Below are positions 45,470-56,605 of a stretch of 64,000 nt of DNA, one piece after another. Source of the stretch: Ashinkailepas kermadecensis (taxonomy: Eukaryota > Arthropoda > Thecostraca > Neolepadidae); NCBI GenBank assembly GCA_034440615.1, contig JAOTOM010004781.1:62001-126000 (forward strand), read 5' to 3'. Both the position numbers and the translations under genes were made by a program. Under the pieces are notes generated by a model. It did not search any database and was not told the DNA's origin. It was given only the letters and a program-made list of their open reading frames with translations. Position 1 is the first letter of the stretch; the number at the start of each line of letters is the position of its first letter.

Positions 45470-48400
45470 CTTGTTCCCACCTTAAAGCACAATAATACCC
45501 AAAAGTTTCCGAAAAAATTTACAACCATGTTCACAAAAAATTCTAATTTTTTATTCAAAATCAGCTTAGGTTAGGTTAGGCTCGGTTAGGTTTCTTTTTT
45601 AAGGTTGAGAATTTTCAGAAAATAAATTAAGTGACATTTTAATTTAGTTTAATTTTTTGTTCTTAAAAGATAGGTTGGGGTAGGCTAGGTTAGGTTTTGT
45701 TGCATTAAAAAAAAAACATGCATGTTTATGCTATGTTACCGAACTCAAAGCCTTTTTGGCATTATTTTGCTCACAACCTGAAAAGTAAGCACAGAAAATA
45801 AGTGGTTCCAATCATCTTAGTCACCTTCATAAACATGGTATTCTGCATATTTTTTTTTTAAGGGAAAAAAGAACACCTTAGACCGCAAGGTTACCAAATA
45901 ATTTGCAATTTTTGGGGGAAACTTTTTTGGATTTGTTTTTATACTTTTCCAACTTGAAAAACCTAAACTAACCTAACTTAACCAAACCTAACCCATTTGC
46001 TTGCTATATGGAGGCAAATGTGTGTACAAACTTGTCTTGTTACCACCTTAAACCACAATAATACCGATTTGGCTAGGTTAGGCTAGTTTAGTTGTTTACC
46101 TTGTTGGTTGGTTTGTTATTGGTTTTACGACACGTCGACCGTTGAGTCATGTAGCGTCGCCAATCTCTCACGCCGATTGGTCGCGGGCGAAGAGTAGCGA
46201 CAGGTGAGACTCGAACCCACAACCTTTCGATTGTGAGACGAGCATCTTACCCCTAGACCACTCGTCCCCAGTTGTTTACCTTGGAAAAATTGCTCAATCA
46301 TTTTCAAAATAAAATAAAATCGGAAATTTTCCTTCAAAAGCAGTTGACATTAGATTCGGGTAAGTTGGGTTCGGTTGTTCAATTTATAAAATTTTCAGAA
46401 TATATATTGCTTAATTTTTGTTTCTATTTTTTTCTCCAAAGCAGGGGTGTCGATTTGTATCGATAGACACTAGCGCGTATTAAATGTCACAAATCGTGAT
46501 GGGCGTTCCTCAGAACATCCAAAATCGTAACATCCAAAGAAAAAAATCCAGTTACAGAAATTCCAGCGCCTAAAGTCTAAATTTGAGGTTACCGTGACAA
46601 ATGTGACGGAGGTAAGACATTTGTAGTGCAATTGCGCGCAGTGTTTAATCCGGAGGCCAATCTCATGTGACGTACTGATTCGTTTTTTGTACTTCGCACA
46701 TTCTGATGTATATGCGGATTGGTGTGATTTTAAATAGTGAATAAATAGCCTGCTGATATTTCATTCCCAAAGGAACAGTAGTTGAAGAAGTTGGCAGGTA
46801 AGCTTGATAAAGTCCAGTCCATGCTTTTTTTTCTGATTTGTGCTCAGGGTTTCCATGTTAATATCACACAACTACCACGTTTGTCTTCAAGAAGAGCTGT
46901 TTTTAGTTTACTTTTATTATTATTTTCATTCCACTGCTCTTAGTGCCCTTTCTGCCCAGGATTGGGGCACCTAGTGTTGCATTTCCGTCCATGGGTTGGC
47001 ACACCTTTTGGTAAATTTACAGCTTAAGGTAATTTCTGATTAATTTTTTTTCCATGCAATGTTTAGGAATGTGATGAACATGATGTTACTGCTCATTTTG
47101 GTAAATTTGTGTTTTAAGGTGTTTTATGAATTCGTGGAATGTATCATTTCAATGCAATGTTTATGAATGTGACTCAGATGATGGGACCACTCATTTTCTA
47201 TACAAATGCCTACATTTCAGGTTGTGAGCAAAATAACACCAACAAAAAGCTTTGAATTGGGTGACATAGGGTAAAGTATTTTTTTTTAAATACAAAAATG
47301 CAACATAACCTAACCTAACCTAGCTTAACCTCCCCTTGGAGAAAAACAAAACCAAAATATCAAGTTGTAAAAATTTCAAGCAATGTATTTTTTTTTACAA
47401 TTAAAAAATGTAACCCAACTTAACTTAATCTAACATAAGCTGCCTTTAAAGAAAAAAGATCTATTTCTTTCAAATTTTGGAACAATTTTTGCAAAAAATG
47501 TCGAACTTAAACACTTAAACTAATCTAACATCACCAAATATAGCCCATTTCTTTGCTTTATGGAGGCAAATGTGTAATAACTTGCCTAGTTACCACCTTA
47601 AAGCACAATAATTCTGGTTAGATTAGGTTGGGTTAGGTTTTTTTATTTGCAAAATTTCAAGAAGATAAATTGCTATATATTTTTCCAATCTTGTTTTTGT
47701 AGTTGTTTTCTCCAAGGTCAGGTTAGGCTAGGTTACGTTAGGTTATGTTGAATTTGTAATGTATTTCTTTTAATTGCTATGTTACTAACTCGAAGCCCAT
47801 TTTTAATGTTATTTTGCTCACAACCAACCACAAGCATTTGCACAGAAACTGAGTAGTGCCATCAGCTTAGTGACATTCATAAACATTGCATTGGAAATTT
47901 AAATAAAAAAATATTAATAAAACACAAAAGCACAAATTTAATGTCATTTCTTCTGCAAATGCATGCCTTTCAATTGGGAGTAAAAAATAACATAAAAAAG
48001 GGTGTGGAGTAAGGAAATATAGCATGCAAATAATGTTCAAGATGTATGATAACCATTACCTAACATAGCTCAACTTCCCATACAAGAAATTAGTTGTTTT
48101 TAATTTAAATTTTCGAGGCATTTTCTCAAATATTTTCAACTTAAAAAACCTAACCTAAGCTAGCCTGAACCGTCTGTTATTTTTTGTAGAAAAATAATTA
48201 ACAAAAATTATTTCCCAACAAATGATTCTTTTTATAACTTACAACAAAAGCCTAACCTAACCTGACAAACCTAACCCCTTTGTATGCTTCATGGAGGTAA
48301 AATGTGTGTAAAACTCGTCTTGTGGTTACCTTAAACTGTGATAATACCTGGCTTTTTGGGTAATTTTTCAGCTCATGGTACTATCTGACTTCTTTGAATT

Positions 48401-48860
48401 TCTTTTTTTAATGCAGTGTTTCTTAATGTGCTGAACATGATGTAACCGCTCATTTCCTCTGCAGATGCACACTTTTCAATTGTGAGGAAAAATAACATGG
48501 AAAAGGGGGCTTGGATTTGAGTAATATAGGATGAAAAATAATGTTTAGATAAGAAAAAACATGTAACATAACCTAACCTAACCTAGCCTAGACTTCCATG
48601 CAAGAAATGATTATTTTTATGCCCAATTCCCCCCCAAAAAAAAAAATTTGTTCTCAAACATTTTCAACTTAAAAAGTCTAACGGAACCTAATCTAGCTTG
48701 AGCCGTTTTTGAAGACTTTTTTATTTACTAACTTACAACAAAAGCCTAGCCTAACGCAACTAGGCAAAACCTAGCTCCTTTTGAATGATTCGTGGAGGTA
48801 AAATGGGTGTAAACCTGTCTTGTGGTTACCTTAGACTGCAATAATATCTCTTTTTGTGCT
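45470..48860. repeat. AT-rich repeat modules with TTAGG/CCTAA words, both orientations
   Basis: At least five modules share ordered blocks. Plus-oriented modules are at about 46970-47610, 47930-48350 and 48356-48850 (blocks: AGATGCACACTTTTCAATTG, ACATAACCTAACCTAACCTA, CTTGTGGTTACCTTA). Inverted modules are at about 45560-45860 and 47610-47900 (TGCTATGTTAC, ATTTTGCTCACAACC, GGTTAGGTTAGG). Facing modules such as 47100-47610 with 47610-47900 could fold back on each other. The family also occurs at 15.7-16.3 kb and, as a piece, near 58.5 kb. No open frame of note was seen. Confidence 0.75.
46104..46269 (-). mobile_element. tRNA-derived SINE, Val(CAC)-like head, perfect TSD
   Basis: On the minus strand GGGGACGAGTGGTCTAGGGG starts the element, followed by GGGTTCGAGTCTCACC and the common body. 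It ends ACCAATAACAAACCAACCAA. A perfect duplication AGTTGTTTACCTTG lies at 46090-46103 and 46270-46283. It is inserted in the hAT-like region and so is younger than that insertion, or was carried in by it. Confidence 0.93.
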
Positions 48861-50115
48861 ACCTGGTGCACGTGATGAACCTCCATCTGCATGCTGCATG
48901 AGAGCATTGCACTTATTGCTTCACAAAGAACAATAACATGTTGAAAGTACTATATTTTCAGGAATGGAATCCTGTGCTGATAACATTTTCTGAGTTATAA
49001 ATTTGCAGATCAGATCTACATCATTTGTGTTAATAAATATGAGAAATTCATAGAAATGCATACACCGGTTTGTGGACAAGAAGTTATTCTGATGATTTCT
49101 GATGTATTGGAAAATGACAAATTTCCATGATGGAAGCAGGCAAAGTTAAAGTACTTATATCTCAATAAGTGGTCAGTTCACTAACAAGACAGCAAATTCA
49201 CTCAAATAGCACTCAAAATGCCAGGCGGCCCACTCTTTTTGAAAGTTTAAAATCGATGACAGTGCTTTCTTGAATCATGTTTAAAGCACATGAAGGAAAT
49301 GTATTGCTGACACTTGTTAGGAACTGATGTGTGTAATGTTAATTAAAATGTCTAATGTCCTGATGTTTGCACACAAAATATAGCTCACTATTATAAATAG
49401 CATGGGAAGTATGATGCCATATATCATGGCTAATTTATGGCCAAACTGTTATGCAGCAGATTCCCTGCATTGTTACTTAGTTATTTGGGCATTAGGGCAC
49501 AGACCATGTTGATCACATAGCTCCCTGCATTGTTGTTAACTGATATATCAGTATGTTTGCAAATTCACTTATGAGTGAATCCATACCATTCTCACTGGGG
49601 TATAAAAGCTACATTATAACATTGCTTCTACAATGCATATAACAAAAACCCATCTCCATTGTCCTACTTACTCAGGACACCATAGAAGTCAATGAAGCCA
49701 ATGAAAACCATAGAAGTCAATGAAAATGTTACTTCATCCCCTATATTGTTAATGGAAACAAGTCTCTTGAACCATATGTTATGTCCTTCACAGTGTTGCT
49801 CCATCCACCTCCAACTCCAACCCTGACCAAACTTCAGGAACTCATCCATCTCCAAAGCAGTCTGTTGAAGAAGGTATGTATTGCAGCATAACTACTGTGA
49901 CCGGAATTCCATGGTATCCATGTTGCCTTACAATACATCCTTGCTGATCCATGTAGCAGATGTTTGACTTTCCTCAAACTGTCTGGATAACTGGGGAGTT
50001 GAAATCACATGTGAGTGATGAAACAGATGAACTATTCCTGGATTCTTATGTTGCATCATTGCATGGCACAGTGACATACCGAATGGGGAGGGGGAATTGT
50101 GGGCAGTTGCCTCAC
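48861..50115. other. AT-rich stretch without further features
   Basis: Apart from the short repeat at 49475 nothing was recognised. A 26-bp direct repeat (CATAGAAGTCAATGAA) occurs at about 49680 and 49711. Confidence 0.45.
49475..49521 (-). mobile_element. Short SINE-like repeat with perfect 13-bp TSD
   Basis: ACTTAGTTATTTGGGCATTA followed by GGGCACAGACCATG and TTGATCACATAGC is flanked by TCCCTGCATTGTT at 49462-49474 and 49522-49534, without mismatch. At 47 bp it is one of the shortest TSD-flanked copies here, and it has a small deletion in the GCGCATCGACTG part. Confidence 0.88.
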
Positions 50116-50119
50116 CGTC

Positions 50120-51115
50120 TCCCCCCCCCCTCCTGATAGGTTGTGGGGCCCCCAAGAATCCGCCGAGCTTAGGAAAAAAAATGCGCTATGCTCCCTACAA
50201 ATTTCACTCGGTCCACCAAAAATCGCACCGGGGCTCAGAAAAATAACTTTGGGGGCCCCTAAACGTAGCGCAGGGGCCCCGATAATGACGCCTGGGCCTC
50301 AAAAGTTTGCACCTGGGCCCCTGAAAATCACGTTGGGGCCGCAAACAAGTCGTGCCGGGATTCAATAAAATCGCGACGGGGGCCACAAACGGTCGGGCCG
50401 GGGCCTCCTGAAAATCACGCCGAGACTGGGGTACTAAGAATTATCACCCGGGCCCCTCAAAATCACGCCAGAGGCCTGACAGGTCCCACCGGGGCTCTAA
50501 AAGTCTCGTTGAGATCACCGAACAAATGAAGCCGGGTAAATGAAAAACAGTCCGGACACGGAAAATCAATCTGGGATCTCAACAATAGCTCCAAAAGCCC
50601 AGAAAACTTGTTGGGCCCCCACAAACATGTCGTAGCCACCGCAAGGGATCCCAACAAGTGACGACGGGGTCCCAAAAAATCGCACTTAGACAAAAATAAA
50701 TTCACGCCGCTTCTCTTGAGAATCTCACTGGGGCCAAAACGTCGTGTCGGAGCCCCAAAAGTTGCAGCTGGCTTCCCAAGTACCAATATATACCCGAAAT
50801 GTGACCTTGCGGACGGAAAAATTGCGTCAAAGATACACAAAATAAGAAGTCGTCGGACGCCGGAAAAGAAACCTGTTTGGGCACCGGAAAAAACGCACCG
50901 AGAGCCAGAAGAATCGTACCGGGTTCCAAAAATAGCCTGCAGGGGGCTTATAAAAATAGACTTCACCACAAAAACCACAAGGAGACTCCATCGAATCGAC
51001 CAGAGCACCGGAAAATTAAGAATGGGTCCCGAAAGAAAATTATCCGAAGGGCCTTTCTACTCTCGATCGTGCAATCTGCGGAAAAAACACGTTGAGCAGC
51101 CGCAGTGGCGTACTA
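50120..51115. repeat. Highly degenerate GC-rich minisatellite of about 28-33 bp
   Basis: Words such as GGGGCC, CCTGAAAATCACG and GGGGCCCC recur about every 28-33 bp (for example AAAATCACGTTGGGGCC, AAAATCGCGACGGGGGCC, AAAATCACGCCGAGACTGG), but no two units are identical. It is an old, diverged array, unlike the homogenised arrays elsewhere. Open frames of 181 (minus) and 140 (plus) residues run through it without any recognised domain. Confidence 0.7.
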
Positions 51116-51305
51116 AAGGGAAAAATTCACCTCCCTAACGTTAGGCACCAAGGAAATACTTTCACCCATCGTCATCACCGTTCAGGTCTGCTGTGCTCTG
51201 ATGCTTCATCAATGTCGGTGTGTTTTAGCCTGCATCTGATCGCTGAAGTATTTTTATTTAAGCCGGTGTGTGTTTGTTGGTGTGTGGAGTGAGGAGGAGG
51301 GTAAC

Positions 51306-51331
51306 AGTGACGGTGACGGTGACGGTGACGA
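51306..51331. repeat. (GGTGAC)n hexanucleotide repeat
   Basis: GTGACGGTGACGGTGACGGT, a four-unit run. Confidence 0.9.
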
Positions 51332-51392
51332 TAGATCCGAGCCCACTATATGGCACTGCAGTCGCATGCTATTACTCAGAGTTGTTATGTTG

Positions 51393-51504
51393 GTGAGTTC
51401 GAGTCTCACCTGTCGCTACTCTTCGCCCGCGACCAATCGGCTTGAGAGATTGGCAACGCTATATGACACAACGGTCGACGTGTCGTAGAACCAATAACCA
51501 ACCA
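51393..51504 (+). mobile_element. 5'-truncated tRNA-derived SINE, perfect 15-bp TSD
   Basis: It starts inside the head at GTGAGTTCGAGTCTCACCTG (B box), then has the whole body and ACCAATAACCAACC tail. AGAGTTGTTATGTTG lies at 51378-51392 and 51505-51519, identical. Truncation at the 5' end with a normal duplication is typical of target-primed reverse transcription. Confidence 0.92.
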
Positions 51505-51764
51505 AGAGTTGTTATGTTGACATGTACTGAACACTGCTCTTTTAATTATGTGACTTCACCAGTTATTGGACGATTTTCCCCGTTGGTGAGGATGCTTAAT
51601 AAACGTAAACATACACATCGTCGAATACAAAATCAGAATTTCTGAGATCTGAAAATAGTGGGCTAAATCCGATGAGTTTTTTTTTGTGGGGCGGGGGGGG
51701 GGGCGGGGGTCTAGTGCGTTGGCACTTCGGCCCCCCCAATGTTTTTCAAAGATCGACACCCCTG

Positions 51765-51825
51765 GGTACGGTCACTACGTTGATCCACTGAAGCCTGCAA
51801 GTACGGCTGGCCTACGGACACGTGC
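51765..51825. repeat. 50-bp tandem repeat, right part of the split array
   Basis: GGTACGGTCACTACGTTGAT, CCACTGAAGCCTGCAAGTAC and GGCTGGCCTACGG continue the array broken at 44562. Confidence 0.85.
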
Positions 51826-51854
51826 AGAAAGTTCAGAGAGCCTGTCATGATTGG

Positions 51855-52015
51855 TTGGTTATTGGTTTTTACGACACATCGACCGTTGAGTCATATAGCG
51901 TCGCCAATCTCTCACGCCAATTGGTCGCGGGCGAAGAGTAGACAGGTGAGATTCGAACCCACAATCTTTCGATTGCGAGACGAGCATCCTACCCCTAGAC
52001 CACTCGTCCCTTCCA
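51855..52015 (-). mobile_element. tRNA-derived SINE, Val(CAC)-like head, 11-bp TSD
   Basis: On the minus strand it begins GGGACGAGTGGTCTAGGGGT with A and B boxes and continues into the common body. GTCATGATTGG flanks it at 51844-51854 and 52016-52026. The copy has a small deletion (AGTAGACAGG where others have AGTAGCGACAGG). Confidence 0.9.
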
Positions 52016-52065
52016 GTCATGATTGGATGGTATGCCAAGATGCAAGGAAGTCTTCCTAAAAGCAC

Positions 52066-53470
52066 ATGCTGCGCAAAACTCGTGATATTTTAGGCCCGAC
52101 CAACAAATGGTTGGAGGATCTTACAATAACTACAGATGCTGTAGAAAGGCAGTTGCAGAATACTCGACATGAATTTCAATCTCGATGGTCTTGTTTAACT
52201 AACCTATTGGAGTTCATGGAATATGTTACGAGAAGTAGACAATCAAAGCAGGATGGATGTTGTGTACTTGGAATTTAGCAAAGCTTTTGATAAAGTTCCA
52301 CATGGGAGGCTAATTCATCAACTACAGGGGCATGGAATTGTTGGAAAAGTTATAGGCTGGATTGAAGCATGGTTGAGGGGAAGGAAACAAATGGTAGTGT
52401 TAAATGGATGCAAATCTGATTGGAAGGATGTTCTGAGTGGAGTACCACAGGGCTCTGTTCTAGGGCCACTTCTCTTTATCATCTTTGTGAATAACATTGA
52501 GGTAGGGCTGAGGAATAGTGTTCAAATTTGCTGGTGACATCAAGCTGGTAGGAGTGGCAAACAGTAGTGATCAATCTAGTGATATTCAACTAGACTTGGA
52601 GGACCTAAAACAGTGGCCTGATCAATGGCAGATGTCTTTCAACTATGATAAGTGTAAGGTTATGCATCTGGGGTTTGGAGGTGAGACTTTCAGATATACA
52701 ATGGAAGGGAGGGAACTGGATGTTTGAAGAGGAAAGAGACGTAGGTGTGTTGGTTTCAAAAGACCTTAAAGCAGAAAAAAAACATTGTATCTCAGCTAGG
52801 AACAGGGCTCTCAGAATGCTGGGACTCATTAATAGAAGTGTGATATATATATATGAGCAAGGAAGTCATGAAAAAACTGTACTTAGCATATGTGCGACCC
52901 CCACTTGGAATATTCTGTACAAGCATGGAGCCCCTACCTAGAAAAGATATAGTTATGTTAGAAAGAGTGCAGCGCAAAGCAACTAGACTCATCAGTGGAA
53001 TAGGTAACTTAGAATATGGAGAAAGGTTGTGACATTAGATATGTACTCACTCAAGTATAGGAGATTAAGGGGGGACATGATTGAAACGTGCAAAATTGTT
53101 TAAATGACTATATCAGGTCAATTTGAATGACGTTCTTCAGTTTAGAGAATCACATAGGGGTCATCAATTCAGGTTAGACATGTTGAGGCGTATTATAGTT
53201 AAGCGACAACAGGTCTTCAGTGTTGATCCACTGAATAGGCTGCCTGCTGATGTGGTGGGGAGTTCCTCATTGAATGTATTTAAAAGTAGGCTGGACAAAT
53301 TTTTTCGACAGGAATATCTTGTTTTTGAGTTCTAATTTGTGATGGATGGGGTAAGATATATGCTAAGTGTGCACGGCACAGACCCTTTTAGCAGGCATGG
53401 ATGCAGTTTGAAAATTATTGGTAAGGCATTCAATCCACAAGTGTTAAGAGGGATGAAGGGAATAGGACTG
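52066..53470 (+). pseudogene. CR1-like non-LTR retrotransposon reverse transcriptase, frameshifted
   Basis: Blocks in order, over several frames, are as follows. WSCLTNLLEFMEYVTR (about 52181) is followed by VVYLEFSKAFDKVPHGRLI (about 52258-52315; motif A with Glu for the usual first Asp) and SGVPQGSVLGPLLFIIFVNN (motif B, about 52435-52495). KFAGDIKLVG (about 52521-52550) is motif C, where FADD has become FAGD. Next come LKQWPDQWQMSFNYDKCKVM (about 52605-52665), DVGVLVSKDLKAEKKHCISA, RALRMLGLIN, and finally RRLRGDMIETCKIV and NRLPADVVGSSSLNVFKSRL with DKFF (about 53236-53310). Both catalytic motifs are altered and at least four frame breaks exist, so it is inactive. The endonuclease part is missing. 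A TCTAAACACTT-type short repeat near 53622-53690 may mark the 3' region. Confidence 0.88.
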
Positions 53471-53885
53471 GATAGCTAGGGTAAATAGGCATCGATAGGT
53501 GTGTGGGATGTTGGCGGATGGTTTCTTTAGGATGTGGTGATGGTTGGGGTGGGTCTTTTTTACCAGGCTTACGGTATCTTCCATTTACAGACTTACCTGG
53601 ACGGGACCTTGTGGCTCCTTTTAAGTCTAAACACTTGATGTCTAAATTATTAAGTCTTCTAAACACTTTAAGTCTAAACACTTTATGACTTTAATGCATG
53701 CACAAACGCACCAAGATAAATTTCCGTTGCACACGTTAAGCGCAAGCTTGCGCGATATGAACCAGCATAATCAGTGATGGGTTTGGAGGCCTGACGCTGC
53801 CGACACCGAAGGCGGTCTGCGCCGGTTGTGCACCATCCTTCCAGCCCATCTCCCCCTCGCGCTGCACAGGGGTGATGCAAGAATC
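53471..53885. other. Unannotated stretch after the CR1-like element
   Basis: TAAGTCTAAACACTT-type words recur three times at 53620-53690. The rest has no recognised feature. Confidence 0.45.
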
Positions 53886-54028
53886 AGGACCTGTGCGGCC
53901 AGCCGACACGTACAGCAGTAGCCCACAGGGGTAACGCCGGACCTGTGCGGCCAGCCGACACGTACAACAGCAGCTCGCAGGGGTAACGCCGGACCTGTGC
54001 GGCCAGCCGACACGTAGAGCAGCCTGCC
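53886..54028. repeat. 52-bp repeat, about 2.7 copies
   Basis: GGACCTGTGCGGCCAGCCGA, CACGTACA, AGCAG and AGGGGTAACGCC recur at about 53886, 53939 and 53991. Confidence 0.88.
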
Positions 54029-54029
54029 G

Positions 54030-55300
54030 ACCCAATGGCGCCGTTTGAAAACACCTCGTGCAAAAACCGCACGCCGGTAAAAGCGGTCACGTCGTTGGTG
54101 CCGGCGCGCCTGTCACCGCCGCCGACGGCGCCATTGTGTACACGTGCTCACGCCGCCACCGACGCCTGAGGGTGGGTCAGAGGTCAGCGATCCCCAGCCA
54201 GCCGCAGGCCGGAGGTCAGCCGGGGGTCGGACCGGGGTTAGCATCGCAGGATATGAATTTATATAGGTTTCTTAGGTTAGTTTCTAAGGAGACCAGTTTG
54301 TACCGGGCACCACTGGAGGTCGGCAGGTCAATGACCCGAGGTCGCCCGCGGTCCGGTCAGCCGAGGTCCCATCACGGAGAGGGCGGCAGCCGGCGGACGG
54401 CAGGCTTTCGCAGAGCGGCCACGTTCGGCGGTCGACGCTGCGGGCCAGCTCGACAGTCACGGGTCACCGCCGGTCGGTCACGATGGCTGCCAGCCGGCAT
54501 GGACACCATAGGCCATCGCGGGCAGAACGTTCACGCAGCTGAGACGTTGGACAGCGCATGCATGCACGAACTGCTCCAAAATAAAATGTCGACTGTGGTG
54601 TTGCGGTATATAATAATAATACAAAATCGACTGCTGTGTTAGATGGCACAGCAGAACCAAATTAAGGCTAACAATCTGATAACAGTTCGCTATAACTTAC
54701 AAAACTACGTCAGACCTTGTACGTGCACATGCCACCAGTGAACGCAATCAGTGACTGCAGCTCACGCTGTTCGTGCACACCGGTCGGACTTGTGTGTGCT
54801 CACATCCCCTGCCCTAGGAAGCCGATATCTAGCATGACCTCGGGCACTACCCCTGTGGACCGCGTAACACCAATTCCCGTCAGCGTCGGATCACGGCGTT
54901 CTGCCGTTCGGTTTGATTTAGAGCGCTTTGGTGTGGTGCCGATTTCGCGCGGCTTGTCGCGGCGGCCGAATACGGAACACCGCACCACGGCGCCACCCAG
55001 TTCACCATTCACGATAGTACAGTGTGCATCGAGTGTGTGGGCAGGGCAGCGGGAGGCTCGGGCTCGCCGTGCGCACGCCACCGATGACCCGACGATTTCA
55101 CTGCGGTCTGGCCGGCAGGCAGGGGGGCCGGCCGGCGGCCTGCCCTGGGACTCTCCCTTGGGTCTTCCACTGATCCAAACGGGTAGTCTGCTCCGGAGTC
55201 TGGCCGGGTGAATGACCGATGGCCCATCAGCCAGTCTGCCTCGGTGGCCTGTGAGCGGCGCCTCACCGCTGGGCGACTTCTCCCTGCCCAGCCCGGCGGC
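54030..55300. other. GC-rich stretch without a supported gene
   Basis: Open frames at 54058-54642 (plus) and 54717-55211 (plus) have no recognised domain and no splice-supported borders. A long minus frame here is the continuation of the 53-bp array frame. Confidence 0.4.
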
Positions 55301-55309
55301 CAGACAGCA

Positions 55310-56605
55310 GCTGGCCGGGCGTGAGACACGTCGCGCCGGACCGACCCACACGACAGCAGCCGGCCGGGCGGGCGTGAGACACGTCGCGCCGGACCGGCCC
55401 ACACGACAGCAGCCGGGCGGGCGTGAGACACGTCGCGCCGGACCGACCCACACGACAGCAGCCGGCCGGGCGGGCGTGAGACACGTCGCGCCGGACCGGC
55501 CCACACGACAGCAGCCGGCCGGGCGGGCGTGAGACACGTCGCGCCGGACCGGCCCACACGACAGCAGCCGGCCGGGCGGGCGTGAGACACGTCGCGCCGG
55601 ACCGACCCACACGACAGCAGCCGGCCGGGCGGGCGTGAGACACGTCGCGCCGGACCGACCCACACGACAGCAGCCGGCCGGGCGGGCGTGAGACACGTCG
55701 CGCCGGACCGACCCACACGACAGCAGCCGGCCGGGCGGGCGTGAGACACGTCGCGCCGGACCGACCCACACGACAGCAGCCGGCCGGGCGGGCGTGAGAC
55801 ACGTCGCGCCGGACCGACCCACACGACAGCAGCCGGCCGGGCGGGCGTGAGACACGTCGCGCCGGACCGGCCCCACGACAGCAGCCGGGCGGGCGTGAGA
55901 CACGTCGCGCCGGACCGACCCACACGACAGCAGCCGGGCGGGCGTGAGACACGTCGCGCCGGACCGACCCACGACAGCAGCCGGCCGGGCGGGCGTGAGA
56001 CACGTCGCGCCGGACCGGCCCACACGACAGCAGCCGGGCGGGCGTGAGACACGTCGCGCCGGACCGACCCACACGACAGCAGCCGGCCGGGCGGGCGTGA
56101 GACACGTCGCGCCGGACCGGCCCACACGACAGCAGCCGGGCGGGCGTGAGACACGTCGCGCCGGACCGACCCACACGACAGCAGCCGGCCGGGCGGGCGT
56201 GAGACACGTCGCGCCGGACCGGCCCACACGACAGCAGCCGGCCGGGCGGGCGTGAGACACGTCGCGCCGGACCGGCCCACACGACAGCAGCCGGCCGGGC
56301 GGGCGTGAGACACGTCGCACCGGACCGACCCACACGACAGCAGCCGGCCGGGCGGGCGTGAGACACGTCGCGCCGGACCGGCCCACACGACAGCAGCCGG
56401 GCGGGCGTGAGACACGTCGCGCCGGACCGGCCCACACGACAGCAGCCGGCCGGGCGGGCGTGAGACACGTCGCGCCGGACCGACCCACACGACAGCAGCC
56501 GGCCGGGCGGGCGTGAGACACGTCGCGCCGGACCGACCCACACGACAGCAGCCGGGCGGGCGGGCGTGAGACACGTCGCGCCGGACCGGCCCACACGACG
56601 CCGGT
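55310..56605. repeat. 53/49-bp minisatellite, about 25 copies
   Basis: The unit GTGAGACACGTCGCGCCGGA CCGACCCACACGACAGCAGC CGGCCGGGCGGGC occurs as a 53-bp form and a 49-bp form lacking GGCC. ACCGAC and ACCGGC variants also mix. It is very CpG-dense and strongly homogenised. Minus-strand frames of 500-690 residues (RRDVSHARPAGCCRVG) are by-products. Confidence 0.96.

Larger units (their letters stand above)
44563..51764. mobile_element. Probable 7.2-kb hAT-like DNA transposon insertion, non-autonomous or decayed
   Basis: The left end is CAGGGGCGTCGATTTGTATC; the right end, read inwards on the minus strand, is CAGGGGTGTCGATCTTTGAA. The first 13 bases match at 12. An 8-bp direct duplication, GGTACGGT, flanks it at 44555-44562 and 51765-51772. 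The insertion splits a 50-bp tandem array that resumes in register. CAGGG-type ends with 8-bp duplications are the hallmark of the hAT superfamily. No hAT transposase is readable. Inside lie two more left-end copies in the same orientation (45088 and 46442), AT-rich repeats, a degenerate G/C-rich minisatellite and four SINE-type insertions. It may be a composite or nested element rather than a single transposon. Confidence 0.68.

Noticed and set aside
47290..47340. Interstitial telomere (TTAGG)n array
   Set aside because: The CCTAA words come in runs of only two to four units embedded at similar places in a larger AT-rich repeat. No long perfect run exists.
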